Origin: Haliclona indistincta
Taxonomy: Eukaryota > Porifera > Demospongiae > Haplosclerida > Chalinidae
DNA: 64,000 nt
Reading direction: 5' to 3'
Assembly: GCA_964017065.1 (NCBI GenBank)
Contig: OZ024784.1
Coordinates: forward strand, 3,453,152-3,517,151
The first letter of the stretch is position 1. The number at the start of each line of letters is the position of its first letter. The notes beneath the pieces were generated by a model, which saw nothing but the letters and a program-made list of their open reading frames with translations, had not been told where the DNA came from and did not search any database. Positions 22,814-32,836 of this stretch are shown here, piece by piece. Position numbers and translations under genes: made by a program.

Positions 22814-23556
22814 ATGAAGAGTGTTTTGGCAATAGTTTGCTTGATTGCTGTTGGGAAAATGTCAGCAGCTGGTAAGCTACTGTAGCTAGATAATATTTTA
22901 TTTGTTACTGCTAATATTTAGCATGTTCTGTTCCTTTCATTATTGGAAGCTTTGGTGATTGCTCTGCAAGGTAAACTTAACACTGCAACATACATTTACA
23001 ATGTTTTTCTCTTCTAGCTCAGTGGCACTAACCTATTTGAATGACTCTATTAACATCCTAGCATGCCAGATATTTGGTGATTTGGATTTCAACTCTACTA
23101 ATTCTACCGACTCATGGCCCAATATAACAGATACTTGTATACAACAGTAAAAGCTTGACATTAGAGGGCTCTTGTATCGTTCCACTGTCAGAGGACCAGG
23201 CCAACCACTAACAGCAGCACAGTGTCAGATATATGAACAAACTATGCAATGCAGAATGGATTGCTTACTAACCTTTCTCTTCTCTGGTAGTTCTATGAAT
23301 TTATTTGGCTACATCCACCTGAGAGGAATTAGCTGAAATTCAACACAAGTATTGACAAGACACAGATGAGAACTCTCAAGGAAGGAGCAGTGCAGTCATC
23401 CCCACCAACCCTAATCCTGTGTATGGAAGCTTGCCTGACAATGAAGCAGAGATTCTGGTTGATACAAATGTTGCTTATGAAGGATCTAAAGCTCTTTCTA
23501 ACACTGAACCAGTCTATGATATAGTGGACACTGTTTCCATGGTTTTTACCCCATAA
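22814..23556 (+). pseudogene. Tyrosine-tail receptor copy 3, truncated (exon 3-exon 6 fusion)
   Basis: Exon 1 22814-22871 and exon 2 22922-22970 are sound. Exon 3 starts 23018 but has TAA directly after DTCIQQ (TTA in intact copies), and a small deletion removes the conserved CNETL. At about 23355 exon 3 joins directly to the first bases of exon 6 (AAGACACAGATGAG), with exons 4 and 5 and their introns absent. The tail then runs to TAA at 23556 but lacks the DYDIV repeat and is out of the exon 3 frame. There is no transmembrane exon. If expressed it gives a short secreted fragment. Confidence 0.85.
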
Positions 23557-23621
23557 TGACATGTTTATTGATCTGGCTGTGATTGAACTGATGAAGTGTT
23601 TTGTCATCTCTTGCAGTTATT

Positions 23622-23646
23622 AACCCTCGGCGCATGCGCGAGGGTT
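23622..23646. repeat. Short GC-rich inverted repeat
   Basis: AACCCTCG and CGAGGGTT flank GCGCATGCG. It marks the point where the usual receptor 3' flank (TTATTAATAGACTAG...) is replaced; the same junction occurs at 32902-32926. May be a transposon end or a deletion scar. Confidence 0.5.
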
Positions 23647-23815
23647 ACGGTACTTGCTCCGTCGTTGTAATTTTTTGGCTACATGCAAGTGACACTATGA
23701 CTTTAACATGACAACAAGTCAAGTGAATGTCCGAACCACTTACTACTATAGAACTAGAGCATGTGTAGCACCTGGCCCCTCCCCGCATTTTCTACACGTT
23801 GCACCCAGGTCCATT

Positions 23816-23904
23816 ATGGCCAGCTACAAACTTATCTACTTTAACAGCAAAGGCCGCGCTGAGCTTTCTCACTTCGTATTTGGCCAAGCAGAGATTAAAT
23901 GCAT
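23816..23904 (+). pseudogene. Sigma-class GST first exon, copy 1 (orphan)
   Basis: MASYKLIYFNSKGRAELSHF continuing VFGQAEIK: the N-terminal thioredoxin-fold strand and helix of sigma-class glutathione transferases, including the Tyr that activates glutathione in the family and the GRAE motif. After IK the sequence diverges and no further GST exons follow; the next gene is on the other strand. Probably a stranded first exon carried along in the duplications. Confidence 0.7.
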
Positions 23905-24115
23905 TATTTTCGAGGACCAGTGTAAAATTTTTCTGGCCAGCAGAATTGAAATACAATTGAGCAACAAAAGCAGTTCTTCACAAAACAGGAATTCTGTTGA
24001 CTTTCAGTGCAGCATCTTTTAGCTGCTACAGAGAGGTTTGCAAACAGCAGTTACAGCACATCTCTTGGTCTGTACTATGATCATAGTACTGTCTTGTGTT
24101 CTATCTGCAGATGAT

Positions 24116-24838
24116 TTACAGGATACGATGTCGCACTGCATAAGTTGCAAGGGCTGAGTCAGATAGACAAGAGAGCCTGTCGTATGAAGTAGCCTTGAGG
24201 TGAGTGCGGCGATCATCATGGAGATCATTCTTGATAAAATCAATTGCAGAGGTGCTGCGAGTCTTCTGTGCTGCTGGGAGCTTGGAGTTGTTGAGCAGAC
24301 AGTATTTCTGAGGGTCAGTCATTTCGAATGCAGGGTCTGTGATGTATCCAGAGTCTCTGTTGGAGAGATCGAGAGGGAGCGAGATCGTCGAGGTGTATTT
24401 CGACCGAATCTGGCTAGTCTCCACCTCCTCTTCGTCTTCTTGACTTTCACAGTCACTCTCAGCAATCACTTCCAAACTCTGCCTCTTCTCCTGCTCTTGG
24501 AAAACAATCTCATCGACTTCAGCGGTCACGCTAGCTACCCGCTGCTCTATGGCTCTTCCTTCAGTGCGTAGTGAGCTGAGGTTGCCGCGGATTGAATCCA
24601 GCTCTTCTGTGAGGCGCGCCAGAGCGTCCTCGTGAGAGTCTCTTTCCAATCTCTTTCGCCAGCCACCGAAGATAGTCATGATTGATCTAGTCTCGGGCTT
24701 TGCAGAGGCGCTGTTCTTGTGCAGAGACTTGGTTTTGATGTCGTTGTAGTTGCGTCCTCCTCGTCTGAAGTTGCTTCCCAGAGTCGAGGCACGGGGACGG
24801 CTGATGTCGTTAAATGGCACAGCAACGAGTGTAGACAT
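24116..24838 (-). CDS. Single-exon coiled-coil protein, copy 1 (240 aa)
   Basis: Starts ATG at 24838 (MSTLVAVPFNDISRPR), with a TATA box about 80 bases upstream. The N-terminal ~70 residues are basic and Ser/Arg-rich (LGSNFRRGGRNYND, IFGGWRKR). Residues about 72-118 form heptad-like helix (LTEELDSIRGNLSSLRTEG, EQRVASVTAEVDEIVFQEQE). An acidic run follows (SDCESQEDEEEVE), then RDSGYITDPAFEM and a C-terminal region ending YAVRHRIL. No known domain is recognised. Four copies in the window stay open, which argues for a real gene; copies 1-2 and 3-4 form two sequence pairs. Compared with copy 2 it has two extra residues near SLPLDLSN and lacks one Ser near LPAAQK. Confidence 0.75.
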   Translation of the reverse strand: MSTLVAVPFNDISRPRASTLGSNFRRGGRNYNDIKTKSLHKNSASAKPETRSIMTIFGGWRKRLERDSHEDALARLTEELDSIRGNLSSLRTEGRAIEQRVASVTAEVDEIVFQEQEKRQSLEVIAESDCESQEDEEEVETSQIRSKYTSTISLPLDLSNRDSGYITDPAFEMTDPQKYCLLNNSKLPAAQKTRSTSAIDFIKNDLHDDRRTHLKATSYDRLSCLSDSALATYAVRHRIL

Positions 24839-24918
24839 TCTCTTCGGATAACTGCTACAAGAGAATTTTCTGATCTTGGATCTGGCTATAAGTGAAGCTC
24901 ACTGCGCAACTAGACCGC

Positions 24919-24925
24919 TTTTATA
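24919..24925 (-). promoter_or_regulatory. TATA box of coiled-coil gene copy 1
   Basis: Minus strand reads GGTATAAAAGC, about 30 bases before a GCAGTGAGCTTCACTT stretch where transcription could start. The block is conserved at the other three copies. Confidence 0.6.
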
Positions 24926-24929
24926 CCGG

Positions 24930-25572
24930 GGCGCGAGGAAATAAGAAACGTCACAATTATAGTAGTACACCTTACGTGTGTTTTTCAATTGTTTGTTCTG
25001 TTTGTTTTTTCTTATTGCCAATATTATATCACTTAACTCATTAATTTTATCACTTGACTATATTTATTATTCATTTCTCTATCAGGTATAATCATTTATC
25101 ACTTGTCTATTTATATTCATTTCTTCATCAGGTATAATCTTCTATCTATGTTGTGTTCTGTTTTTGTTGATAATAATAATAATAATAACTAATAATCACC
25201 ATCGTCTATTTTATATCCTTCAACATTATCAGCAGCTTTATAATTATTATCCATAATTTTTTTGACCTAACTGACATAGCGGATAGCGATTCCATTGATA
25301 TCACGCGCTTCGTCGCGTTAGCTGGGCAGTAAAAACAGCGGCGCTGTGTTTATAATAGAGCTCTGAATTTTGGTCAAGGTTATGGAAGCTTACTAGTGAA
25401 ATTGCATTGCAGAAAGGAAATAAGTAAGACAAGTTACGATAAATTGAAAGTTTTTCTAGCGAGCGCCGTGGAGTGCACGTCCGGTAAAAAAATAAATTGT
25501 ATGTAGGGCCTAGCAGGTATGTAGGGTTTCCAAAGAAAATATCGACAGTCACAGATTCAGCGGGCTTGCATC
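24930..25572. other. AT-rich intergenic region upstream of coiled-coil gene 1
   Basis: Contains two similar blocks with TCATCAGGTATAATC / TCTATCAGGTATAATC, an (ATA)n tract near 25171, and no supported gene. The second copy at about 34205-34850 differs by small indels. Confidence 0.5.
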
Positions 25573-26458
25573 TCGGTGTGTAGAGTGGTTTGACCCGAAC
25601 ATAGAACTGACAAACAGAGAAGCGCCAAGTCCTTCCTTTTTGCAGGAAAAAAATAAAAACTCTCGAAATAACTGGGCGGAGCTACATGTACATTCGATAT
25701 TCAGCGCCAAAGCTAGTCAGGCCACGCCTGACTACGCCAAAGCTTAGTTTTGTTGGTAAGGATGCACAGGATCATGCTGGCAAGAGTTCCAAGCTCTTCG
25801 ACGTCGCAGTGCGTTGTAAATTGTGCTGCAGTATCCCTAATGCAGATTTTACTTAGTTAGGTATCAATACATCTGCATAGCAAGTTTATGAAGTTCATAC
25901 ACTTCCTTCCATCTGGCTAAAAAACAAACAAAATAAAACAGAAATATTTTGAGCCAGATGGAAGGAAGTGCATGAACTTCATAAAACTTGCTATGCATTG
26001 ATACTTTCTAACTTGCTCAACTATGCATGCATTGATTCTTTCTAACTTGTATCAATACTTTCTATTGATACCTAACTAAGCAAAATCTGCATTAGGGTTA
26101 CATGTACTATTGCACAATTTACAAAAGCGCTGGAGTATACAACGCATAAAGATCGCGGCGACGTCGAAGAGCTTGGAACTCTTGCCAGCATGATCCTGTG
26201 CATCCAAAACTAAGCTTTGGCGCTGGATGTAGTTTTACGATTGGCTACATGTAGTTTGAACCAGAAGGAATTTACTCTCGAATTTACCATAGATTTATGA
26301 GACTACGTAACCGTAGTCTCATAAATCTATGAATTTACTTACGATTGGCTAGCTCCGCCCAGTTATTTTGAGTTTTTGTTTTTCCTGCAAAAAGGAAGAA
26401 CTTGGCGCTTCTCTGTTTGTCCGTTCTATGTTCAGGTCAAACCACTCTACACACCGAG
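25573..26458. repeat. Large foldback (inverted-repeat) element, copy 1
   Basis: The left part (TCTCGGTGTGTAGAGTGGTT ... GGATCATGCTGGCAAGAGTT ... GACGTCGC) recurs inverted on the right (GCGACGTC at 26157 ... AACTCTTGCCAGCATGATCC ... AACCACTCTACACACCGAGA at 26458). An inner hairpin surrounds TAAAAAACAAACAAAAT (arms about 25878-25918 and 25953-25994). No transposase. The arms are several hundred bases long with gaps and mismatches. Confidence 0.75.
26288..26331. repeat. 44-base hairpin insertion
   Basis: Two perfect 20-base arms (CATAGATTTATGAGACTACG and its complement) around TAAC. The paralogous site at about 35929-35945 lacks it. GAATTTAC flanks it on both sides, overlapping one base. Confidence 0.7.
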
Positions 26459-26459
26459 A

Positions 26460-26481
26460 GCAAGAGTTTATAAACTCTTGC
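26460..26481. repeat. 22-base perfect palindrome insertion
   Basis: GCAAGAGTTTA and its complement back to back, flanked by CGAGA at 26455-26459 and 26482-26486. The paralogue near 36048 reads CACCGAGAGTGATT with a single CGAGA, i.e. an empty site. Confidence 0.75.
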
Positions 26482-26744
26482 CGAGAGTGATTGGACTTCC
26501 GGTCGTTTGCTGTTCAGTGGTTTCCTGTCATCGATTTCTCCGTTTCCTCATTTCCGTTTCCCATTTCTTATTTCGACCTTATACCACACTGCCTCACGAG
26601 GTTATGTGAACGATAATTCTCCGCATAACTGCAGGTGGTTGATATTTCAATGATGAATAATGGGCTATGTATGACAGGTGGCAATACAGTAGAGAGATAG
26701 TGATACACAATAAATACATATAGTATGCATTGGACAATATAGTA

Positions 26745-26887
26745 TACAGTTGTTTGCGAAGATCTTGCGTAACGGAAGCAAAAGCAGAAGTGTGACGCTG
26801 GCCAATCAAATTCACTTTTTGTCTGATTGGCCAACGTCATACTTCTGCTTTCGCTTCCGTTATGCAAGATCTTCACAAACAACTGTA
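26745..26887. mobile_element. 143-base foldback MITE, copy 1
   Basis: TACAGTTGTTTGCGAAGATC at the left pairs with ...GATCTTCACAAACAACTGTA at the right; arms of about 63 bases with a few mismatches around a short AT-rich loop (CAAATTCACTTTTTG). CATTGGA occurs on both sides (26729 and 26888), a possible 7-base target duplication. The 48-kb and 58-kb paralogues lack the element. Confidence 0.75.
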
Positions 26888-27180
26888 CATTGGAAGAGAG
26901 TAAAATAAAAGTGATATCCAATTGAAATCAGTGCAATAATAGTCATAGACAATTTCTAATAATTCACCACCAACAGCTACAACCAAACATACATTATATC
27001 TGCTTGTTAGTATAGTCTAAAACTGACTGATCACATGTATGTTTACAGTGCAGAAGGTTTCGTTACAGTTGATAAGCAGTACAGTGTTGGCTTCATCACT
27101 ACTGTAGTCGTCTATAGCACAGAGTAGTGGAACCTGTTAGTTGCTGCTGATAATCAAGATAGCTAGCTGTTCACACTGTA

Positions 27181-28555
27181 ATGAAGAGTGTTTTGGTAAT
27201 AGTTTGCTTGATTGCTGTTGGGAAAATGTCCGATGGTAAGCTACTGTAGCTAGATTATTATTTTATTTGTTACTGCTAATATTTAGCATGTTCTGTTCCT
27301 TTCATTATTGGAAGCTTTGGCGATTGCTCTGCAAGGTAAACTTAACACGGCAGCATACATTTGCAATGTTTTCTCTTCTAGCTCAAAGGCAAAAACCTAT
27401 TTCGATGACTCTATTAACATCCTAGCATGCCGGTTGTTTGGTAATTTGGATTTCAACTCTACTAATTCTACCAACTCATGGCCTGATATAACAGATACTT
27501 GTATACAACAGTTAGACTTTAGCATTAGAGCGTTCTATCGTTCCACTGTCAGTGGACCAGGCCAACGACTAACAGCAGCACAGTGTCAGATATATGAACA
27601 AACTATGCAATGCAGAATGGATTGCTTACTAGCATTTCTCATCTCTGGTGGTTCTATGGATTTTTTTGGCTATATTCATCTAAGAGCCATTAGCTACAAT
27701 GAAACACTGTTCAACACAAGTATTAACACCATATTCAATAATGCAAACAATATCCAACCCAGTTTTGTACCAAGACAATTTGTCGAAGGTAAATTATCCT
27801 TTCCTCATTTCTCTCTAGTTGTCTCTTATCTATTTTAGTATCTATGACAGTATCAGTATCTACTACCATCATCCCAATACTGTCATCTTCCAATATCATG
27901 CCTTCAGCTATCTCATCTTCATCCACCTCCATCACTGTTCTTACAACTAACCAGTTGGTTATTCATTCAAAAATTTCTACAACACTATCCATCACCACTT
28001 TTATACAGTACTTCACTTCCTCAACTGTTCCTTCGCCATCACAATTAGCCAACAGTGAGTACTCATAGTCTAATCATCTAATATCCGATGACATCATCTT
28101 AAATGTCAACACAGATTCAGAAACCTGATAAAACTAACAATGTCTCTATTGCTCAGGTGGTGTTGATGTTAGCATTTTAGCTGTCTTCAGTACTGTTGTT
28201 GCTCTTCTTATCATTATTGCTCTTGGAACAACCCTGACACTTGTTGTTGTGCTGATAAGGCACAAAACACACACACAAAGTGAGTTCTATACCACTGTAT
28301 TGATCAATTGTAAGTTTCTCTTCATTAGAAGACACGGATGAGAACTCTCAAGGAAGAAGCGGTGGCGTCATCCCCACCAACCCTAATCCTGTGTATGGAT
28401 GCTTGCCTGACAATGAAGCAGAGATTCTGGTTGATACAAATGTTGCCTATGAAGGATCTAAAGCTCTTTCTAACATTGAACCAGTCTATGATACAGTGGA
28501 CACTGAACCGGATTACGATATAGTGGACACTATTTCCATGGTTTCCACCCCATAA
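27181..28555 (+). CDS. Tyrosine-tail receptor copy 4 (intact, 358 aa)
   Basis: Exons: 27181-27235, 27287-27335, 27382-27788, 27839-28054, 28157-28279, 28329-28555 (TAA). Same architecture as copy 2. Differences: exon 2 starts at a nearer acceptor (TTTAG|CATG), one residue is missing in RAFYRSTV, and the last ectodomain cysteine is Tyr (ISYNETL for ISCNETL), leaving seven cysteines. The ectodomain start is SSKAKTYFDDS and the variable stretch LDFSIRAF / SGPGQRL is unlike other copies. The tail keeps NPVY, AYEG, VYDTV and DYDIV. Intron 3 is 50 bases; its retention stops translation at the acceptor TAG. Confidence 0.85.
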
Positions 28556-28799
28556 TGACATTTTTGTTGATCTGGCTCTGTGATTGAACTGATTAAGTGT
28601 TTTGTCACCTTTTACAGTTATTAATAGACTAGAGTAGTGCTGGTCGTCACAGTGAAGCTTGTTCAAAGAGTACTGATACTAGCTTCAATCCAATAATGTT
28701 TACTGGTTGCATTTATTTTTTTAACGCAACAAACTTTGCAATTTTTTAGGCTACTTGCAACTGATACTATGACTTTAACATGACAACAAGTCGAGTGAA

Positions 28800-30929
28800 T
28801 GTCCGAACCACTATACTACCTATACAGCTGATTGCAGCAAACTTGGAGAGGTGTGATGAAATATGAGTCTGTTTATCAAAACTGACACTATCTGCTATAC
28901 CAATGGGTCTCCTAGCCAGTATACCAGTCATATGTCACTCTCATGAACAAGCACACACACACACACCTCATCTCCAGACGGTCGATCGGCTGCCAGGTGA
29001 GCCCAGCAATCCTCCATCAAGTATACCATCGATGGGTAAGTCGGCTCGGCATTAGCCTCAAGTACCTGGGGTCGATCTCGCTGCAACACGGCTCTATTCA
29101 CCTCTTGCCCACTAGTGAGCGACTCAAATGGACGTTGTCCAGTAATCAGTTCAAACAGCAGCATACCAAAAGAGAAGATATCAACCTATCACAAAGAGAG
29201 TGAAACTACCAACGATAGAAGTGAATATACAAACCTTTTCATCAAAAGCTTGATCTTCACCTCTTCGTCTGATTGCTTCAGGAGCCATGTAGCCAGGTGT
29301 ACCTTCCTCTCCTTTGATGCCTTCTGGATTAGCAAAGCGTGAGATACCGTAGTCGGCTAGTTTAGCATTGACGGCAGCGTCCACATCAAGTGACCAGATG
29401 AGAACATTGTCCGATTTGAGATCCCGATAGACTATGCCGATAGTGTGAAGATAGTGCAGGGCTAGAGCAACCTAGTGAGAGAGAATGGTCACAATCTTGT
29501 GTGAAAGCAGTGTTTACCTGTAGAGCTATTCGTGCTGATATTTCGTGACCCAGAACACCGCCAGGCATCCTCAGATTAGAGCTCGGCAGGTCAGCATGGG
29601 CGGTCTTAATAGCCTCCAACTTGTGGTCAAGAATACTAAAGAGACTGCCCATGGGAGCGAGCTCCATGACTAGGCACATTGGTCGTAGAGAAACACCTAG
29701 TAGAGACATGATGTTGGGATGAGAGAGCTGTGCCAGTATGGTCACTTCCTGTCGGAGGTCGCGGAACAGAAAGAGAGCTTCACCAGAAGTGATGGTATCA
29801 TCGTGAGGGTCATAGGCAGCAGGCGCTTCATCCAAGTATGTGCTCGGTGTGGTCGTTATATTGTGGAGTATGATGACCTTATTGGCTGGATTCACACAAT
29901 CATTCTGGCAACTCCTCCTCACTAGAATAGGCCTGGGCATATTGTAAGGTGATGTTATAGGTGTGGCTCATTTGATCACCGTTTTACACTAAACAGTGAA
30001 TCTGCGTGCACTCCTTTTGCAAGTAGCTTGATTGGTGACTATTTTGATCAGGTATAACTTCCTTGTACAAGTGTAGCTAATGATGTTGTTTACTATAATG
30101 TTGTTATTGTTAGAGCTCCATGGGTACAGCAATGGGATTCTATAACTGGGGGTCTACATTGGATACAGTCTGGCATTTGGTTTTGACTTTATTGTTGAGT
30201 ATTTCAAGTGGCGGTGGGCATTCTGGGTGGCCGCTATTCCTGGACTAATAATGGGAGTCATAGTAATGATCACTGTGAAAGAACCACAGAGAAAAGGGAA
30301 AATGGTGAAAGAAGAAGATAGAGTAATCTATTTACAGCTGTTGTGTCTTTCAGAGCCAGTCCAAGAACATTTGGGCAGTGGTTGGCAGCATGGTGTCAGA
30401 TTGGTTGATCAAAAATTAAAGCGCATACAGACAGCTCATTCTTGCTGTACCGTTTCTTATTGGTGTTCTCTTGCTTCCTCCTCCATGGGCATTCCTCATG
30501 TTGCTCCCAGCATATATCGTTGGCGAGATGTAAATTGAAATGTGTCTTGTAACAGTTGTTGAACTGGTTCCAGTGGGTGCACTGCAGTCAAAGATTGGTC
30601 TCAGAAACTCATTGTTCCTTCTCTTCCCTGGGTGTTATCTGCTAGGAGCTCTCTTTTCTTCTTATCTTCCTTTTCCTCTGTTTTTTTCAAGAAGGATCAG
30701 CAGAGGAGCTCTAGTCGTGTCAGTATGACAATACCAGAGAAACAAGGACTCCTTTCAGATAGTGATGAAGAAAAAGAGTAAAGGGGGAAAGGGAAAATGT
30801 TGAAGACCCAGGGCCTAAAGAGAGTATGCTTGACTGGGGTATTCGAATAAGACGAGAGGATCACACAGTACAACACCTCGCAGCACGACGCATTGGTAGT
30901 ATGGTTGTGTACTCACCAATTTCATGACT
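28800..30929 (+). pseudogene. Spinster-like MFS relic 2, interrupted by a kinase fragment
   Basis: Starts PIQLIAANLER with LTLSAIPMGLLASIPVI in another frame, breaks at about 28931, and resumes at about 29836 with KYVLGVVVILWSMMTLLAG and the SFWQLLLTRIGLGI exon end. Next pieces: MGTAMGFYNWG-like (30118 on), FKWRWAFWVAAIPGL, MITVKEPQRKGKM, then a deletion into LPPPWAFLMLLPAYIVGE, TAA in place of the conserved Trp codon (about 30531), and the C-terminal segments through MTIPEKQGLLSDSDEE. Many frame breaks. The insertion splits a codon region that is continuous in relics 3 and 6 (IRCKYVLG / IRRKYVLG). Confidence 0.75.
28967..29835 (-). pseudogene. LRRK/Roco-type protein kinase fragment with introns
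   Basis: Three exons on the minus strand: about 29835-29518, 29471-29235, 29185-28967, separated by 46- and 49-base GT-AG introns. Encodes LSHPNIMSLLGVSLRP, LVMELAPMGSLFSIL, YRDLKSDNVLI (catalytic loop), DYGISRF (DYG for DFG, as in LRRK kinases), GTPGYMAPEA (activation segment end), DIFSFGMLLFELITGQRPFE and WAHLAADRPS. The glycine loop, the VAIK lysine and the C-terminal end are absent. It lies inside a transporter relic, so it is a genomic fragment inserted there, not a gene in its own setting. Frames are open, so the insertion is not old. Confidence 0.8.
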
Positions 30930-31350
30930 CAATCAATGAATGTCTGAATTATTAATTTTGTTTTATATTTTGTGAAAAATTGATTTATTTATTATGCCTT
31001 ACAGACTGGGTGTTGAATGCCTTTTATAGAATAACAAGTGCACTGAAAGTCCACTATGGTCTATTTGTTACGAAAAACGAAATACAATGAAAGAACTGCA
31101 GAGGATCATGTATCTTGGGCTTTGCTAGTTAGCATCATCTACACAAGTTACAAGGAGCATTTTGTAGTAAATGTAGTGGTTTGTATGCAGGTTGCTGTAG
31201 GTATAGTCAGTGAGCTATGATATGCACCGACATCTCAGCTACCACTCTTCTTTTCTCTACACTACGTGAGTGAAACCAATAATATTGTACTTTATTGTGA
31301 GTTCGATCTTTATAACTGATTATGTGTACATGTTAGGTGATGATATTGTA
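30930..31350. other. Spacer between transporter relic 2 and type-B relic
   Basis: No gene. Contains the block GGGCTTTGCTAGTTAGCATC and CTACACTACGTGAGTGAAAC shared with 37.4, 44.1, 49.3 and 59.5 kb, probably intron or 5' parts of the type-B gene. Confidence 0.4.
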
Positions 31351-31790
31351 GTAGCTATGAGTACTACTATACTACTGCTGTTCTCATAATCACTCCTGGG
31401 ATAGCTGTGAAATTTGCCGTTTTTTTTTGTTTGTTTTTATTAATTTACACTGAATAGTACAATGAGGTAATCCCAATAGCTAGAGCTAATATTAAGGGAC
31501 ACCTAAAAGAAAAAATTAATAACAAAACAAAAAAAATTGCTAAAAATTGCCGTTGCTTATTATGCTAAGAAAATTCTCATAAAAGGAGCAATGAGGTAAT
31601 CTTTACCAGCCAAAAAACTGTGTATAGACAGTGTATAGATATCTTTTAGACAATAGAGATGAGAACTGTGTGCCTGAAGCTGTCTGTGATAAGCTGGCAA
31701 CTCCACTCGAACTTGATTATGATACAGTAGAGACTGCATTGATATCATTGGGTCAATGTATAGAAAAAGTGGTTGTAGATCAAGTATAAA
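31350..31790 (+). pseudogene. Type-B receptor relic 3 (TM and tail)
   Basis: DDIVVAMSTTILLLF follows an acceptor-like TAG, then a stop and frame loss; an inserted T-rich stretch (about 31423-31550) splits the TM exon. The tail reads LLDNRDENCVPEAVCDKLAT, then PLELDYDTVETALISLGQ and IEKVVVDQV followed by TAA. This is the best-preserved tail end: it has DYDTV and no break between LATP and LELD. Confidence 0.55.
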
Positions 31791-32093
31791 AGTAGTGGTT
31801 GAAACGTGCTAACCAGAAAACTATTTTGATAAAAAATTTGAAGTGATGAGATGAAAGAGATTGAACACATCGTTGCATTGTATTACATGTAATGACACAC
31901 TAACTATGTGATACATGAACTAATCAAACATATATTATAATTATCTGCGGTTAGTATAGTCTAAAACTGACTGATCACATGTTGATAAGCAGTACAGTGT
32001 TGGCTTCATCACTACTGTAGTCGTCTATAGTACAGAGCAGTGGAACCTGTTAGTTACTGCTGATAATCAAGATAGCTAGCTGTTCACACTGTA

Positions 32094-32836
32094 ATGAAGA
32101 GTGTTTTGGCAATAGTTTGCTTGATTGCTGTTGGGAAAACGTCAGCAGCTGGTAAGCTACTGTAGCTAGATAATATTTTATTTGTTACTGCTAATATTTA
32201 ACATGTTCTGTTCCTTTCATTATTGGAAGCTTTGGTGATTGCTCTGCAAGGTAAACTTAACACTGCAACATACATTTACAATGTTTTTCTCTTCTAGCTC
32301 AGTGGCACTAACCTATTTCAATGACTCTATTAACATCCTAGCATGCCAGATATTTGGTGATTTGGATTTCAACTCTACTAATTCTACCGACTCATGGCCC
32401 AATATAACAGATACTTGTATACAACAGTAAAAGCTTGACATTAGAGGGCTCTTGTATCGTTCCACTGTCAAAGGACCAGGCCAACCACTAACAGCAGCAC
32501 AGTGTCAGATATATGAACAAACTATGCAATGCAGAATGGATTGCTTACTAACCTTTCTCTTCTCTGGTAGTTCTATGAAGTTATTTGGCTACATCCACCT
32601 GAGAGGAATTAGCTGAAATTCAACACAAGTATTGACAAGACACAGATGAGAACTCTCAAGGAAGGAGCAGTGCAGTCATCCCCACCAACCCTAATCCTGT
32701 GTATGGAAGCTTGCCTGACAATGAAGCAGAGATTCTGGTTGATACAAATGTTGCTTATGAAGGATCTAAAGCTCTTTCTAACACTGAACCAGTCTATGAT
32801 ATAGTGGACACTGTTTCCATGGTTTTTACCCCATAA
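32094..32836 (+). pseudogene. Tyrosine-tail receptor copy 5, truncated (duplicate of copy 3)
   Basis: Base-for-base parallel of copy 3 at a 9280-base offset, sharing the TAA after DTCIQQ and the direct exon 3-exon 6 junction, so both were made by duplication of an already broken copy. Small differences: GGGAAAACGTC for GGGAAAATGTC in exon 1 and TATTTCAATG for TATTTGAATG in exon 3. Confidence 0.85.

Noticed and set aside
24200..24571. Plus-strand frame of about 120 codons opposite the coiled-coil gene, also open in the other three copies
   Set aside because: It is the antisense of a well-supported coding frame; no start context, domain or promoter of its own. Conservation follows from that of the minus-strand gene.
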